Assembly: GCA_026989015.1 (NCBI GenBank)
Contig: JALSKD010000010.1
Span: 1-33,540 of the forward strand
Direction: 5' to 3'
Length of the DNA stretch: 33,540 nt
Source of the DNA: Gammaproteobacteria bacterium
GTDB taxonomy: Bacteria; Pseudomonadota; Gammaproteobacteria; GCA-001735895
Part shown: positions 8,262-19,538 of the stretch, one piece after another
Position numbering within the stretch: position 1 is the stretch's first letter
Layout: each line of letters opens with the position of its first letter
Translations under genes and position numbers: made by a program
Notes under the pieces: generated by a model
Seen by the model: the letters and a program-made list of their open reading frames with translations, nothing else
Database searches by the model: none
Told to the model about the DNA's origin: nothing

Positions 8262-9259
8262 ACGAAGAACGGCAACCCCTGGTCGATCCGGTCACGCCGA
8301 CGGCCCGGCCCTGGCAACAGCCGCTGATCGCGCGTCTGCGGGCGCAGGCTCGCCAGGACCGTCTGCCGCATGCCCTGCTGGTCGAGCCGGGGAGCCGTGC
8401 CGACAGCCGTGACTTCGGCTGGCGGCTGGCACAGGCCCTGATGTGTGCGGCGCAGCCCGGTGACGACGCCTGCGGCAGCTGTGATTCCTGCCGGCTGATG
8501 GCGGCCAACAGCCATCCGGATTTCAGCTTCGTGACCCGGGAGCGCAACCCGAAGCGTGATGGCCGGCTCAACCGTGACATCAGCGTCGACCAGATCCGCC
8601 AGCTGATCCACCGCATGACCCTGACAGGCAGCCAGCAGGCCGGGCGCTGCGCGCTGATCTACCCGGCCGAACGCATGAACCGTGAAGCCGCCAACAGCCT
8701 GCTGAAGACGCTGGAAGAGCCGCCTCCAGGCACACTCATGATTCTGCTCAGCCATCATCCGGCACGCCTGCCGGTCACCATCCGCAGCCGCTGCCAGCAC
8801 TGGCGGGTCGATCTTCCCTCCAGGGATCAGGCTGAAGACTGGCTGCGCGGGCAGGGCGTCGATGAAGCCTCCATCGGGCCGGCCCTCGATCTGGCAGAAG
8901 GTGATCCGCAGCAGGCATTTCAGCTGGTGGACACCGGTTTTCTGCGCATGCAGCAGGATTTCGAGGATCGTCTCCAGGGCTATCTCGAGGGCCGGACGGA
9001 CGCGCCGTCGCTGGTGCAGCAACTCAAGGACTTCGACAGTGACGACTGGCGCCGCCTGCTGGCCAACCGCCTGCAGCGGCAGATCCGCGAACAGGCACTG
9101 GCAGCGGTGGACACCGCGGGCAAACAGCGTTTGCGGCAATTGCTCGATCTGCAGGCGCGCAGCGACCGGCCGCTGCAGGTGGAAGAAACCAACCTCAATC
9201 TGCAACTGCAGCTGGAAGATCTGCTAATATCCTTCAAAACCGCCTTGCACAGAGGATAA
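8258..9259 (+). CDS. holB: DNA polymerase III subunit delta'
   Basis: Delta' is the stator subunit of the clamp loader, which places the beta sliding clamp on DNA. The 333-residue protein has the clamp-loader core. A four-cysteine zinc site spans CAAQPGDDACGSCDSC, followed by SHPDF and LLKTLEEPPPG. The TIRSRCQ segment carries the SRC motif. No Walker A motif is visible, as expected for delta'. The ATGA overlap with tmk and the tmk-holB-pilZ order are conserved, for example in Pseudomonas. Confidence 0.94.
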   Translation: MNEERQPLVDPVTPTARPWQQPLIARLRAQARQDRLPHALLVEPGSRADSRDFGWRLAQALMCAAQPGDDACGSCDSCRLMAANSHPDFSFVTRERNPKRDGRLNRDISVDQIRQLIHRMTLTGSQQAGRCALIYPAERMNREAANSLLKTLEEPPPGTLMILLSHHPARLPVTIRSRCQHWRVDLPSRDQAEDWLRGQGVDEASIGPALDLAEGDPQQAFQLVDTGFLRMQQDFEDRLQGYLEGRTDAPSLVQQLKDFDSDDWRRLLANRLQRQIREQALAAVDTAGKQRLRQLLDLQARSDRPLQVEETNLNLQLQLEDLLISFKTALHRG

Positions 9260-9261
9260 AC

Positions 9262-9606
9262 ATGGCCGCACCGAGTCAGGGAATCTTGTCGCTCAACATC
9301 AAGGACAAACAGGCGCTGTACGCTGCCTACATGCCGTTCGTCAAGAACGGCGGATTGTTCATCCCCACCAACAAGCAATACAAGCTGGGGGACGAGGTCT
9401 TCATGCTGCTGACCCTGATGGAAGACAAGGAGCGCCTGCCGGTGGCCGGCAGGATCATCTGGATTACCCCCCAGGGCGCGCAAAGCAACAAGGCCGCGGG
9501 CATCGGCGTACAGTTCAGCGAGCAGGACAACGGCGCCACCCGCAACAAGATCGAAGGCCTGCTGGCCGGAGCGCTGCAGGCGGACAGACCCACCCATACC
9601 ATGTGA
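9262..9606 (+). CDS. pilZ: PilZ-domain type IV pilus assembly protein
   Basis: This is a 114-residue single PilZ domain. In Pseudomonas the holB-pilZ-tatD order is the same, and PilZ there is needed for type IV pilus biogenesis. The domain shows FVKNGGLFIPTNKQYKLGDEV and RIIWITPQGAQSNKAAGIGVQF. The arginine-rich RxxxR element that binds cyclic di-GMP in other PilZ proteins is not visible near the N-terminus, which fits the non-binding PilZ subtype. AGAGGA overlaps the holB stop and serves as the ribosome binding site, 2 bp separate the genes. No other pilus gene is in the window. Confidence 0.93.
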   Translation: MAAPSQGILSLNIKDKQALYAAYMPFVKNGGLFIPTNKQYKLGDEVFMLLTLMEDKERLPVAGRIIWITPQGAQSNKAAGIGVQFSEQDNGATRNKIEGLLAGALQADRPTHTM

Positions 9607-9620
9607 TTCCGCGCGCGCTT

Positions 9621-9637
9621 GCGGCGTATAATGCCGC
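9621..9637 (+). promoter_or_regulatory. Perfect TATAAT box inside a small hairpin before tatD
   Basis: The 57-bp pilZ-tatD gap contains a consensus TATAAT at 9627-9632, framed by the inverted repeat GCGGC (9621-9625) and GCCGC (9633-9637). No good -35 box is seen 16-18 bp upstream. It may be a weak or factor-dependent promoter of tatD and trhP. Confidence 0.35.
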
Positions 9638-9663
9638 CTTTCCCAACCGCGCGGACCGCTCCC

Positions 9664-10437
9664 ATGTTTTTCGACTCCCATTGCCACCTCGATCGTATCG
9701 ATCTGGCCGATTTCGGCGGTGACTTCGATCGCCTGATGGCCCGCAGCCGCGAGCAGGGCGTCGATGAGCTGGTCTGTATCGCGGTCAACCTTGAGTCCTT
9801 CGAGTCCATGTACGCCCTGGTGGAACCGCTGAAGGGCGTGTACGCGACCGTCGGTGTGCACCCGGACCATGAGCAATCCCGCGAACCCTCGGTCGAGGAA
9901 CTGGTCGAGCTGTCGCGCCGCGACAAGATCGTCGCCATCGGCGAGACCGGCCTCGACTACTTCCACACCGATGGCCCCGAGTGGCAGCGCGAGCGCTTCC
10001 GTGTGCATGTGGAAGCCGCGCTGAAGGCCGACAAGCCATTGGTCATCCACACCCGCCAGGCGCGCGATGACACCCTCGGTATTCTGCGCGAGCAGGGCGC
10101 CGAGCGCGTGGGCGGCGTGCTGCATTGTTTTACCGAAGACTGGGACATGGCCAGGCAGGCCATCGATCTCGGCTTCTACATCTCCATCTCCGGCATCGTC
10201 ACCTTCCATCAGGCGCAGAATGTACGCGACATGGCGATGAAGATTCCTCTCGACCGGCTGCTGATCGAGACCGATTCGCCCTGGCTGTCGCCGGCGCCGT
10301 TCCGCGGCAAGACCAATTACCCCGGCCAGGTGCGGCTAGTGGCGGAGAAACTGGCGGAGATACGGGGCGAAGCGCTGGAAGAACTGGCGGCGGTCACGGC
10401 CGCCAATGCCCGCCGTCTGTTCCGGATCGCCGCATGA
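9664..10437 (+). CDS. TatD-family metal-dependent hydrolase (YcfH-like)
   Basis: TatD-family proteins are TIM-barrel metal hydrolases; several are 3'-5' DNases, and the precise role of the YcfH branch is less certain. The 257-residue protein starts FFDSHCHLD, the metal-binding HxH, and continues with IGETGLDYF, VIHTRQA, LHCFTEDW and ETDSPWLSP, covering all expected metal ligands. The open frame extends to 9619, but the ATG at 9664 places the HxH motif at the usual distance from the N-terminus. Its stop overlaps the trhP start (ATGA). Confidence 0.92.
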   Translation: MFFDSHCHLDRIDLADFGGDFDRLMARSREQGVDELVCIAVNLESFESMYALVEPLKGVYATVGVHPDHEQSREPSVEELVELSRRDKIVAIGETGLDYFHTDGPEWQRERFRVHVEAALKADKPLVIHTRQARDDTLGILREQGAERVGGVLHCFTEDWDMARQAIDLGFYISISGIVTFHQAQNVRDMAMKIPLDRLLIETDSPWLSPAPFRGKTNYPGQVRLVAEKLAEIRGEALEELAAVTAANARRLFRIAA

Positions 10438-11786
10438 ACGGGCGCAGCGTCGAACTGCTGGCCCCGGCCGGCAATTACCGCAACCTCGAATACGCCATCG
10501 CCTACGGCGCCGACGCCGTCTATGCCGGCCAGCCGCGCTATTCGCTGCGCGTACGCAACAACGATTTCAAGCTGGACACCCTGAAACGTGGCATCGACCT
10601 CGCGCACCAGCACGGAGTCAAGTTCTTCGTTGCCAGCAACATCCTGCCCCACAACAGCAAGATCCGCACCTACATGGATGACATGGAGCCGGTGATCGCA
10701 ATGAAGCCGGACGCGCTGATCATGGCCGACCCGGGGCTGATCATGCTGGTGCGTGAGCGCTGGCCGGAGCAGGAGATCCACCTCTCGGTGCAGGCCAACG
10801 CCGTCAACTGGGCGGCGGTGCGCTTCTGGCAGTCGGTGGGCATCAAGCGGGTGATTCTGTCGCGCGAACTGTCGCTTGAAGAGATCGAGGAAATCCGCCA
10901 GCGCTGCCCGGACATCGAGCTTGAAGTCTTCGTCCACGGCGCCCTGTGCATCGCCTATTCCGGGCGCTGCCTGCTGTCCGGCTACGCCAACCACCGCGAC
11001 CCGAATCAGGGCAGCTGCACCAACACCTGCCGCTGGAAATACGACGCCCATCCGGCAATGGAAACCCTCGAAGGCAACTATGTGCCGGTGGTGGAGCCGG
11101 AAGTGCGCCTCGGTGAGCCGACGCTGGGCATAGGCAAGCCCACGGATCAGGTGGTCCTGCTGCAGGAAGAGACCCGTCCCGGCGAATACATGCCGGCCTT
11201 CGAGGACGAACACGGCACCTACATCATGAATTCCAAGGACCTGCGCGCGGTGCAGCATGTGCAGCGTCTGATCGAGATGGGCGTGGATTCACTGAAGATC
11301 GAAGGCCGCACCAAATCCCACTACTATGTGGCGCGCACCACCCAGGTCTATCGCCGCGCCATCGACGCGGCGCTGTCCGGCGAACCCTTCGACATGCGGC
11401 TGATGGACGATCTGGAGAAACTCTCCAACCGGGGTTATACCGAGGGGTTCTACCGCCGTCATGTGCACGACGAATACCAGAGCTACGAGCAAGGCAGTTC
11501 CCAGGGCGTGAAACAGCAGTTCGTCGGTGAGGTGATCGCCGTGGACCGGGAACAGGGGCTGTTGACACTGGAAGCCAAGAACCGCTTCGCGATCGGCGAC
11601 CGGCTGGAACTGATGACACCCGGCGGCAATCTGGAGTTCGAGCTGACCGAGATGTTCGACGAAGGGGGCGCGCCCAAGCCGGTCGCGCCCGGCTCCGGCC
11701 ATGTGGTGCGGATACCGGTGCCCGGCGATGTTCTGGACGAAAAGGCCCTGTTGCTCAAGGCCCTGCAGTCATCGGTCAATTCGTGA
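10434..11786 (+). CDS. trhP: tRNA hydroxylation protein TrhP (YegQ, peptidase U32 family)
   Basis: TrhP belongs to the U32 family and takes part in forming 5-hydroxyuridine at tRNA position 34, using prephenate-derived chemistry. The 450-residue length matches YegQ (about 453). Motifs include ELLAPAGNYRNLEYAIAYG at the N-terminus, SVQANAVNWAAVRFW, and the cysteine-rich segment FVHGALCIAYSGRC followed by GSCTNTCRWKY. The C-terminal part is a small beta-barrel-like domain. The open frame runs back to 10125, but the start at 10434 overlaps the tatD stop and gives the family N-terminus. Its 3' end overlaps the convergent fadJ-like gene by 11 bp, leaving no room for a terminator. Confidence 0.92.
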   Translation: MNGRSVELLAPAGNYRNLEYAIAYGADAVYAGQPRYSLRVRNNDFKLDTLKRGIDLAHQHGVKFFVASNILPHNSKIRTYMDDMEPVIAMKPDALIMADPGLIMLVRERWPEQEIHLSVQANAVNWAAVRFWQSVGIKRVILSRELSLEEIEEIRQRCPDIELEVFVHGALCIAYSGRCLLSGYANHRDPNQGSCTNTCRWKYDAHPAMETLEGNYVPVVEPEVRLGEPTLGIGKPTDQVVLLQEETRPGEYMPAFEDEHGTYIMNSKDLRAVQHVQRLIEMGVDSLKIEGRTKSHYYVARTTQVYRRAIDAALSGEPFDMRLMDDLEKLSNRGYTEGFYRRHVHDEYQSYEQGSSQGVKQQFVGEVIAVDREQGLLTLEAKNRFAIGDRLELMTPGGNLEFELTEMFDEGGAPKPVAPGSGHVVRIPVPGDVLDEKALLLKALQSSVNS

Positions 11787-13824
11787 GCAGATCGTCCCAG
11801 CCCGGGTCCGGCCTGAAACGCTCGCCGTAGCGTTGCTGGAACAACTCCAGTTGCTGTTTCAGCATCACCGGTCCACGGTCGCGGATGTAATGGATCGGGC
11901 CGCCGAGGAACGGCGCAAAGCCGGTGCCGAAGATGACGCCGGCATCCAGCAGGTCCTCGTCTTCCACCAGCCCTTCCCGCAGGCAGGCCACCGATTCGTT
12001 GAGCAGACGCAGGATCAACCGGTCCTGAATGTCATTCTGGTCGCCCATGGCGGCGTCGCGGTCGCGCACCGGCTTGCCCTTGCGGTACCGATAGAAACCG
12101 CGCCCGGACTTCTTGCCCAGATTGCCCTGTTCGACGAGGGTCTTGAGCACATCCGGCGTATCGAAACCAAAGGCGGATGACAGGTTGTCGGCCACCGACA
12201 GGCAGATGTCGAGACCGACCGTGTCGGCCAGCTCCACCGGCCCCATCGGCATGCCGAAATCCACCGCGGCCTTGTCGATGGCTTCGGCGGCCACGCCTTC
12301 CTGGTGCAGGATCACCGCCTCGATCAGGTAGGGCACGAGGATGCGGTTGACCAGAAAACCGGGGGAGCTGCGCACCGGCAATGGCAGCTTTCCGATGTGC
12401 CGGGTAAAGGACGCGGCGCGTGCGATGACATCGGCTGGCGTGCCTTCGCCGTGAACGATTTCCACCAGTGGCATCATCGCCACCGGGTTGAAGAAGTGCA
12501 GCCCCACCAGTCGATCACCGTGCTCCAGCCCTTCGGATAGGCGCTCCAGCGGGATGCTGGAGGTATTGGTGGCCAGCAGCGCATCCGGTTTGAGCCGTGG
12601 CTCCATGTCCCGATACAGCGCATGCTTGGCTTCGGTGTTCTCGTAGATGGCCTCGATGACGACATCGGCGTGGGGCACGCCGTCGCCGTTGCAATCGGGC
12701 ATCAGCCGGTCTGCGGCCGCGGTGCGCAGATGGCGGGGTTTGAGTTTCTTGCGAAACAGGCCGTTTGCGCGCTTGAAGGCATTGCCGAGGAAGGCCGGCT
12801 TGCGGTCCTGCAGGGTCACCCGTTGGCCGCGCAGCGCGCACCAGGCCGCTATGTCGCCACCCATGACTCCAGCGCCGACCACATGCACCCGCCGGGGCTG
12901 GAACAGCCTGCGATCGCCCAGACCCTTGAGGCGGGTCTGCAGGAAGAACACACGGATCAGGTTGCGCACCGTGGGACCGGTGGCCAGACGGGCCACGGAG
13001 CGGGCCTCGGCCTCCATCATGTCCTGCTGTCCGGCGTGTTTCTCCCACAGGTCGATCAGCGCATAGGGTGCAGGATAGTGGGCGCGTGGCGCCTTTTTCG
13101 CTACCTGCTTGCGCAGATAGGCGGCCAGCGCGCTGCGCGCACCGGGCAGAGATTCGAGGCGACCGATCGCAGTCTGGCGACGGGGTTCCGGCGCATTGAG
13201 CAGCATCATCCGTGCGGCACGCTCCAGTTGCCGCCGTGGCTGTGCAAGATCGACCAGACCCAGGCGCGCCGCGGCGCGGGCGCGCAGGGCACGGCCGGAA
13301 AGCATGAGCTCCAGCGCCTGATGGGGCGGAATCAGCGCGGTCAGTCGCACTACGCCGCCGAAACCGGGGTGGATACCCAGCTTGATTTCCGGCAGGCCGA
13401 TACGGGTGGCATCGTCGTCACAGGCGATGCGGTAATCGCAGGCCAGCGCCAGCTCGGTGCCGCCGCCCATGCAGACACCATCGATCAGTGCCAGCGTGGG
13501 GCAGGGCAGCGCCTGCAACTGGCTGAATACGGACTGTCCTCGATGGATCAGTTCCAGCGCTTCTTCTTCGCCGCCGATCTCGAGAAATTCGTGGATATCC
13601 GCGCCGGCAATAAAGCCGGAAGGCTTGCCGGAGCGAATGACGAGACCGGTCGGCAGTTCGCGGTTGATCTGCTCCAGATAGTCGGACAACTGCTCCAGTA
13701 CCTCGCGTGACAGGACATTCTGGCCGCTGTTGCGCTTGTCCAGGGTGGCCCACAACAGGCCTCGGTCATCGCGTTCGAACGACCAGTGCGAACCCTTGAG
13801 CAAGGTGATGCCGTGACTGTTCAT
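11776..13824 (-). CDS. fadJ: FadJ-like enoyl-CoA hydratase/3-hydroxyacyl-CoA dehydrogenase
   Basis: This bifunctional enzyme hydrates enoyl-CoA and oxidises 3-hydroxyacyl-CoA in beta-oxidation. The 682-residue protein has an N-terminal crotonase domain with both catalytic glutamates in view (GGGTELALACDYR and GLPEIKLGIHPGFGG). An NAD-binding domain starts at VVGAGVMGGDIAAW, and the dehydrogenase C-terminal domain has GLHFFNPV with its histidine, then SSPGFLVNRIL and FGMPMGP. It is shorter than FadB (about 729) and near FadJ (about 714). It overlaps the thiolase stop by 4 bp, giving the fadI-fadJ order. FadB from another branch cannot be excluded. Confidence 0.85.
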   Translation of the reverse strand: MNSHGITLLKGSHWSFERDDRGLLWATLDKRNSGQNVLSREVLEQLSDYLEQINRELPTGLVIRSGKPSGFIAGADIHEFLEIGGEEEALELIHRGQSVFSQLQALPCPTLALIDGVCMGGGTELALACDYRIACDDDATRIGLPEIKLGIHPGFGGVVRLTALIPPHQALELMLSGRALRARAAARLGLVDLAQPRRQLERAARMMLLNAPEPRRQTAIGRLESLPGARSALAAYLRKQVAKKAPRAHYPAPYALIDLWEKHAGQQDMMEAEARSVARLATGPTVRNLIRVFFLQTRLKGLGDRRLFQPRRVHVVGAGVMGGDIAAWCALRGQRVTLQDRKPAFLGNAFKRANGLFRKKLKPRHLRTAAADRLMPDCNGDGVPHADVVIEAIYENTEAKHALYRDMEPRLKPDALLATNTSSIPLERLSEGLEHGDRLVGLHFFNPVAMMPLVEIVHGEGTPADVIARAASFTRHIGKLPLPVRSSPGFLVNRILVPYLIEAVILHQEGVAAEAIDKAAVDFGMPMGPVELADTVGLDICLSVADNLSSAFGFDTPDVLKTLVEQGNLGKKSGRGFYRYRKGKPVRDRDAAMGDQNDIQDRLILRLLNESVACLREGLVEDEDLLDAGVIFGTGFAPFLGGPIHYIRDRGPVMLKQQLELFQQRYGERFRPDPGWDDLLTN

Positions 13825-15134
13825 GACTGTTTCTCCCGTTCGATCAATACCGCGCCGCCCTGGCCACCGCCTATGCACAGGGAAGCGATGCCGCGCCGGG
13901 TACCGGTCTGCTGCAGGATGCGCGCCAGGTGCAGCGTGATGCGCGCGCCGCTGGCGCCGACCGGATGGCCGAGGCTGATGCCACCGCCGTGGATGTTGAG
14001 CCGTTCCATCGGAATGCGGCCAAGGGCAGAGCGGGTGCCCAGGTGTTCGCGGCAGTAGTCCTTGTCCTCCAGCGCGCGGAGCACGGCCAGCACCTGGGCG
14101 GCAAAGGCCTCGTTGATCTCCCAATAGTCGATGGATTCCAGCTTCAGTCGCCTCGAACGCAGAATCGGTACGATGGCATGAGCCGGTCCGAGACCCATTT
14201 CATCCGGGCGCAGGGCGGCCCACTGGGTGGTGGTCAGGCGCGCCAGCACGGGCAGATCGTGTTGCTGCACGGCTTTTTCGCTGGCCAGGATCAGGTTGGC
14301 CGCGCCGTCCGTGATCTGCGAGCTGTTGCCCGCCGTCACCTGACCGTAGGGTTTGTCGAAGGCCGGCTTGAGCCGGGCCAGTTTTTCCAGCGAGGAATCG
14401 GGGCGCACGCCTTCGTCGTAATCGTGGAGGGTGCCGCGGCTGTCGAACAGGGGCACGATCTCGCCATCGAACACGCCCGATTGCTGGGCTTCGTGCAGAC
14501 GCCGATGACTCTGTACCGCATAGGCGTCCATCTGCTCGCGGGTGATGCCGAAGCGCCAGGCAATCTGTTCCGCGGTCTGGCCCATGGACAGTCCGACTAC
14601 CGGGTCACGCAGCCCATTCAGCAGGGCGATGACGGGCCGCAGCATGCCGGGTCTCAGCTTGCCGAGCAGTTTGAGCCGGGCCGGCAGGTCGCGTGCCGCC
14701 CACCAGGCACCCAGCCATTCCACCATAGGATCCGACAGCATCACCGGCGCACGGCTCATCGCTTCCACGCCACCGGCCAATATCAGTTCGCTGCGGCCGC
14801 TGGCGATGGACTGGGCGGCACTGTCCAGTGCCTGCATGCCAGAGGCGCAGTTGCGGTGCACGGTGAAGGCCGGAACATCGTCGCCGCAACCCAGCCGCAG
14901 CGCGATGACTCGGGCGATATTCGCTTCATCGGAAGCCGGCATGGTGGAGCCGTAAATGACTTCGTCGATGGCGTCCGGCTCGAACGGCATCCGGTTGAGC
15001 AACTGACTGGCCGAGCGTATGGCCAGATCCGCATGCTTGAAGGGACCGGGCTTGTTGCGGGCCTTGAGGAACGGCGTGCGCGTACCGTCGACGATGTAGA
15101 CGGGGCGCTGGTAATCGTATTTGCGAAAGGCCAT
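13821..15134 (-). CDS. fadI: Acetyl-CoA C-acyltransferase (FadI-like thiolase)
   Basis: Thiolase cleaves 3-ketoacyl-CoA into acetyl-CoA and a shortened acyl-CoA. The 437-residue protein has the nucleophilic cysteine in HRNCASGMQA, the histidine in NIHGGGISLGHPVGASG and the second cysteine in CIGGGQGGA. Its length matches FadI (about 436) more than FadA (about 387). An AAGG element precedes the ATG on the minus strand. It is the first gene of a two-gene operon with the hydratase/dehydrogenase and is followed upstream by a leader carrying two dyads that could bind a fatty-acid-responsive repressor. Confidence 0.88.
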   Translation of the reverse strand: MAFRKYDYQRPVYIVDGTRTPFLKARNKPGPFKHADLAIRSASQLLNRMPFEPDAIDEVIYGSTMPASDEANIARVIALRLGCGDDVPAFTVHRNCASGMQALDSAAQSIASGRSELILAGGVEAMSRAPVMLSDPMVEWLGAWWAARDLPARLKLLGKLRPGMLRPVIALLNGLRDPVVGLSMGQTAEQIAWRFGITREQMDAYAVQSHRRLHEAQQSGVFDGEIVPLFDSRGTLHDYDEGVRPDSSLEKLARLKPAFDKPYGQVTAGNSSQITDGAANLILASEKAVQQHDLPVLARLTTTQWAALRPDEMGLGPAHAIVPILRSRRLKLESIDYWEINEAFAAQVLAVLRALEDKDYCREHLGTRSALGRIPMERLNIHGGGISLGHPVGASGARITLHLARILQQTGTRRGIASLCIGGGQGGAVLIEREKQS

Positions 15135-15221
15135 GGTGGGTTACCTTTTAGCATTAAGGACCGAGTCTGTATCTCAAAACCGGCGCGGCCGGTACGGGTG
15201 CGACAAAGGAATTAAAGCATA

Positions 15222-15238
15222 AGTTTCGAAATGAAACT
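15222..15238 (-). promoter_or_regulatory. Operator-like dyad upstream of the thiolase operon
   Basis: AGTTTC and GAAACT arms of 6 bp flank 5 bases, 88-104 bp upstream of the thiolase start. A TATGCT box follows on the minus strand side and could be a -10. The 6-bp arms suggest a dimeric repressor such as a TetR-family fatty acid regulator. No regulator gene is in the window, so this is inference from symmetry and position. Confidence 0.4.
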
Positions 15239-15296
15239 ATCCATTCTCGAACTTTCTGAAGATACAGGCGGTGCCTTATGCACGGGTTAAATTACG

Positions 15297-15312
15297 CATA
15301 ATGTATATTATG
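15297..15312. promoter_or_regulatory. AT-rich dyad CATAAT-N4-ATTATG
   Basis: A perfect inverted repeat with 6-bp arms and a 4-bp spacer lies in the same 285-bp gap, in its most AT-rich part. It reads as a second possible operator or as overlapping -10-like sequence for the thiolase operon. It could also arise by chance in AT-rich sequence. Confidence 0.3.
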
Positions 15313-15340
15313 TAAAGTTAAGTGCTGCTTCGGGCAGAAA

Positions 15341-15362
15341 GCCTTGATGCTTGTCGAAAGGC
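15341..15362 (-). terminator. Weak hairpin, possible terminator of the GAPDH-like gene
   Basis: GCCTT (15341-15345) and AAGGC (15358-15362) form a 5-bp stem with a 12-base loop. On the minus strand it is followed by TTTC, then by a CTGC/GCAG mini-hairpin with a TTCGG loop (15325-15337). Together these are a poor intrinsic terminator 58 bp beyond the stop at 15420. The rest of 15135-15419 holds no gene. Confidence 0.25.
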
Positions 15363-15419
15363 AATGAGGGTGCAAGACCCGCCAGACCCGCCTGTTCCAG
15401 TGCACTGCTCGGCATGCGC

Positions 15420-17920
<2,501 letters not shown>

Positions 17921-17926
17921 CCCGCC

Positions 17927-19090
17927 GTGTGGCGCCTGCAGCATTTCGATCGTGACGCTTTTCTGGCCGAATACTGGCAGAAGAAGCCGCTGCTGATCCG
18001 CGGAGCCTTTGCGGATTTCGATCCGCTCATCACTCCGGAAGAACTGGCGGGCCTGGCCATGGAGCCGGGGGTGCACAGCCGGCTGGTTATTGAAAAGGAT
18101 GCAGAGACACCCTGGCAGCTCAGCTATGGTCCCTTCGACGAGGAACGTTTCACCGCCCTGCCCCGCAGCCATTACTCCTTGCTGGTATCGGAATGCGAAA
18201 AATGGCTGCCGGAACTGCGCCAGCTGATCGATGAATTCAGTTTCATCCCGCGCTGGCGCATCGACGATGTGATGATCTCCTACGCGCCCGATGGCGGCTC
18301 GGTAGGCCCCCATATCGACGACTATGATGTGTTCCTCATACAAGCCAGCGGCCGCCGTGAATGGATGATCGAGCAACAGGCCCGCCAACGGCCCAAGATC
18401 ATCGAGGGCCTCGATCTGGCCATTCTGCGCGATTTCCATCCGGATCAACAATGGGTTCTGGAGCCGGGCGATCTGCTCTACCTGCCGCCGCGGATACCGC
18501 ATCACGGCGTGGCGCGTGGCGAAGGCTGCATGACCTGGTCCGTCGGTTTCCGCGCCCCGGCCGTCAGTGACCTGATGGACAGCCTGCTGCTGGAAGCCGA
18601 CAGCGCCGGACTGGCCTCGGAGCGCTATGCCGATGGCGATCTGCGCGTCCCAAGGGACCCTGCCGAGCTGCTCGATGAAGACCTTGACGGCTTCCGACGC
18701 CTCGCCCGCGAGTTGCTCGAACGCATCGAGCGAAACGGCCTCTGGCCTCGCATCGTCGGACGCCTGGTCACCGACACCACGCTTGCGGAGGATATCCAGG
18801 GCATTCGCATCGACACGCCCGCCCAGGCCGCAGACCTGCGCTGGCAGCCCCATCCCGACAGTCGTTTCTGTTTCCACCGCCAGGGCGACGCCCTCGACCT
18901 GTTCTGTAACGGCCGGCATTACCGGCTGGCGGCCAGCGCCGTACCCCTGAACGGCTTGTCACGTCTCTGCAATGCGGCCCACATGAACTGGGACGAACTG
19001 CAGGTGGAACATTCCGAAGCCTGGCGCGACTGCCTGCTCGAACTGATCAATGAAGCTGCGCTGATACCGCTCGAAGACGACGATGACTGA
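17927..19090 (+). CDS. roxA: Ribosomal oxygenase RoxA (YcfD), 50S protein L16 arginine hydroxylase
   Basis: RoxA is an Fe(II)/2-oxoglutarate cupin oxygenase that hydroxylates an arginine of ribosomal protein L16. The 387-residue product, slightly longer than E. coli YcfD (373), contains the iron-binding HxD in GPHIDDYDVFLIQ and the distal histidine in PPRIPHHGVARGEG. The N-terminus YWQKKPLLIRGAF is typical of the family. The start is a GTG 6 bp after the purB stop, giving WRLQHFDRDAF. A C-terminal winged-helix-like half follows the cupin. The 3' end overlaps the GNAT gene by 8 bp, suggesting coupled expression. Confidence 0.92.
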   Translation: MWRLQHFDRDAFLAEYWQKKPLLIRGAFADFDPLITPEELAGLAMEPGVHSRLVIEKDAETPWQLSYGPFDEERFTALPRSHYSLLVSECEKWLPELRQLIDEFSFIPRWRIDDVMISYAPDGGSVGPHIDDYDVFLIQASGRREWMIEQQARQRPKIIEGLDLAILRDFHPDQQWVLEPGDLLYLPPRIPHHGVARGEGCMTWSVGFRAPAVSDLMDSLLLEADSAGLASERYADGDLRVPRDPAELLDEDLDGFRRLARELLERIERNGLWPRIVGRLVTDTTLAEDIQGIRIDTPAQAADLRWQPHPDSRFCFHRQGDALDLFCNGRHYRLAASAVPLNGLSRLCNAAHMNWDELQVEHSEAWRDCLLELINEAALIPLEDDDD

Positions 19091-19535
19091 AGTGCGCATA
19101 GAATCCGCTGACTGGGAACGGGACCATGAATGCTTGATCGCGGTCCGTACCCGGGTGTTCGTCGATGAACAGAAGGTGCCGCCGGAACTGGAAATCGACG
19201 GTCTGGATCCGGACTGTCATCATGCCAAGGCACTGCTGGTCGGCCATGACCGCGTGATCGGCACCGGCCGCCTGCTGCCCGATGCCCATGTCGGACGCCT
19301 TTGCGTGCTGCCGGAATACCGCGGCCTGGGCATCGGCAGCCGTCTGTTGCAGTATTTCATCGAACAGGCCCGCAAGCGGGGCATGCCCCGCTTGCGCCTC
19401 AATGCCCAGATCAAGGCCCTGGAATTCTACCGTCGGCACGGCTTCGTCACCGATTCGGATGTGTTCATGGACGCCGGCATACCTCACCGCTCCATGCACC
19501 TTGACCTGGACGGCAAAATCTCAAAGGATCAATAG
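19083..19535 (+). CDS. GNAT-family N-acyltransferase
   Basis: This 150-residue protein is a GCN5-related acyltransferase of the YjcF/ElaA-like type. Visible parts are RTRVFVDEQKVPPELEIDG at the N-terminus, GTGRLLPDAHVGRLCVLPEY, and the acetyl-CoA loop RGLGIGSRLLQYF, followed by LNAQIKALEFYRRHGF. The substrate cannot be told from sequence. It overlaps roxA by 8 bp and precedes the next gene by 3 bp, so the three are very likely co-transcribed. Confidence 0.85.
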   Translation: MTEVRIESADWERDHECLIAVRTRVFVDEQKVPPELEIDGLDPDCHHAKALLVGHDRVIGTGRLLPDAHVGRLCVLPEYRGLGIGSRLLQYFIEQARKRGMPRLRLNAQIKALEFYRRHGFVTDSDVFMDAGIPHRSMHLDLDGKISKDQ

Positions 19536-19538
19536 CTT

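Noticed and set aside
12622-13710. Plus-strand open frame (362 codons) opposite the hydratase/dehydrogenase gene
   Set aside because: Antisense shadow; the minus-strand product shows both catalytic domains.
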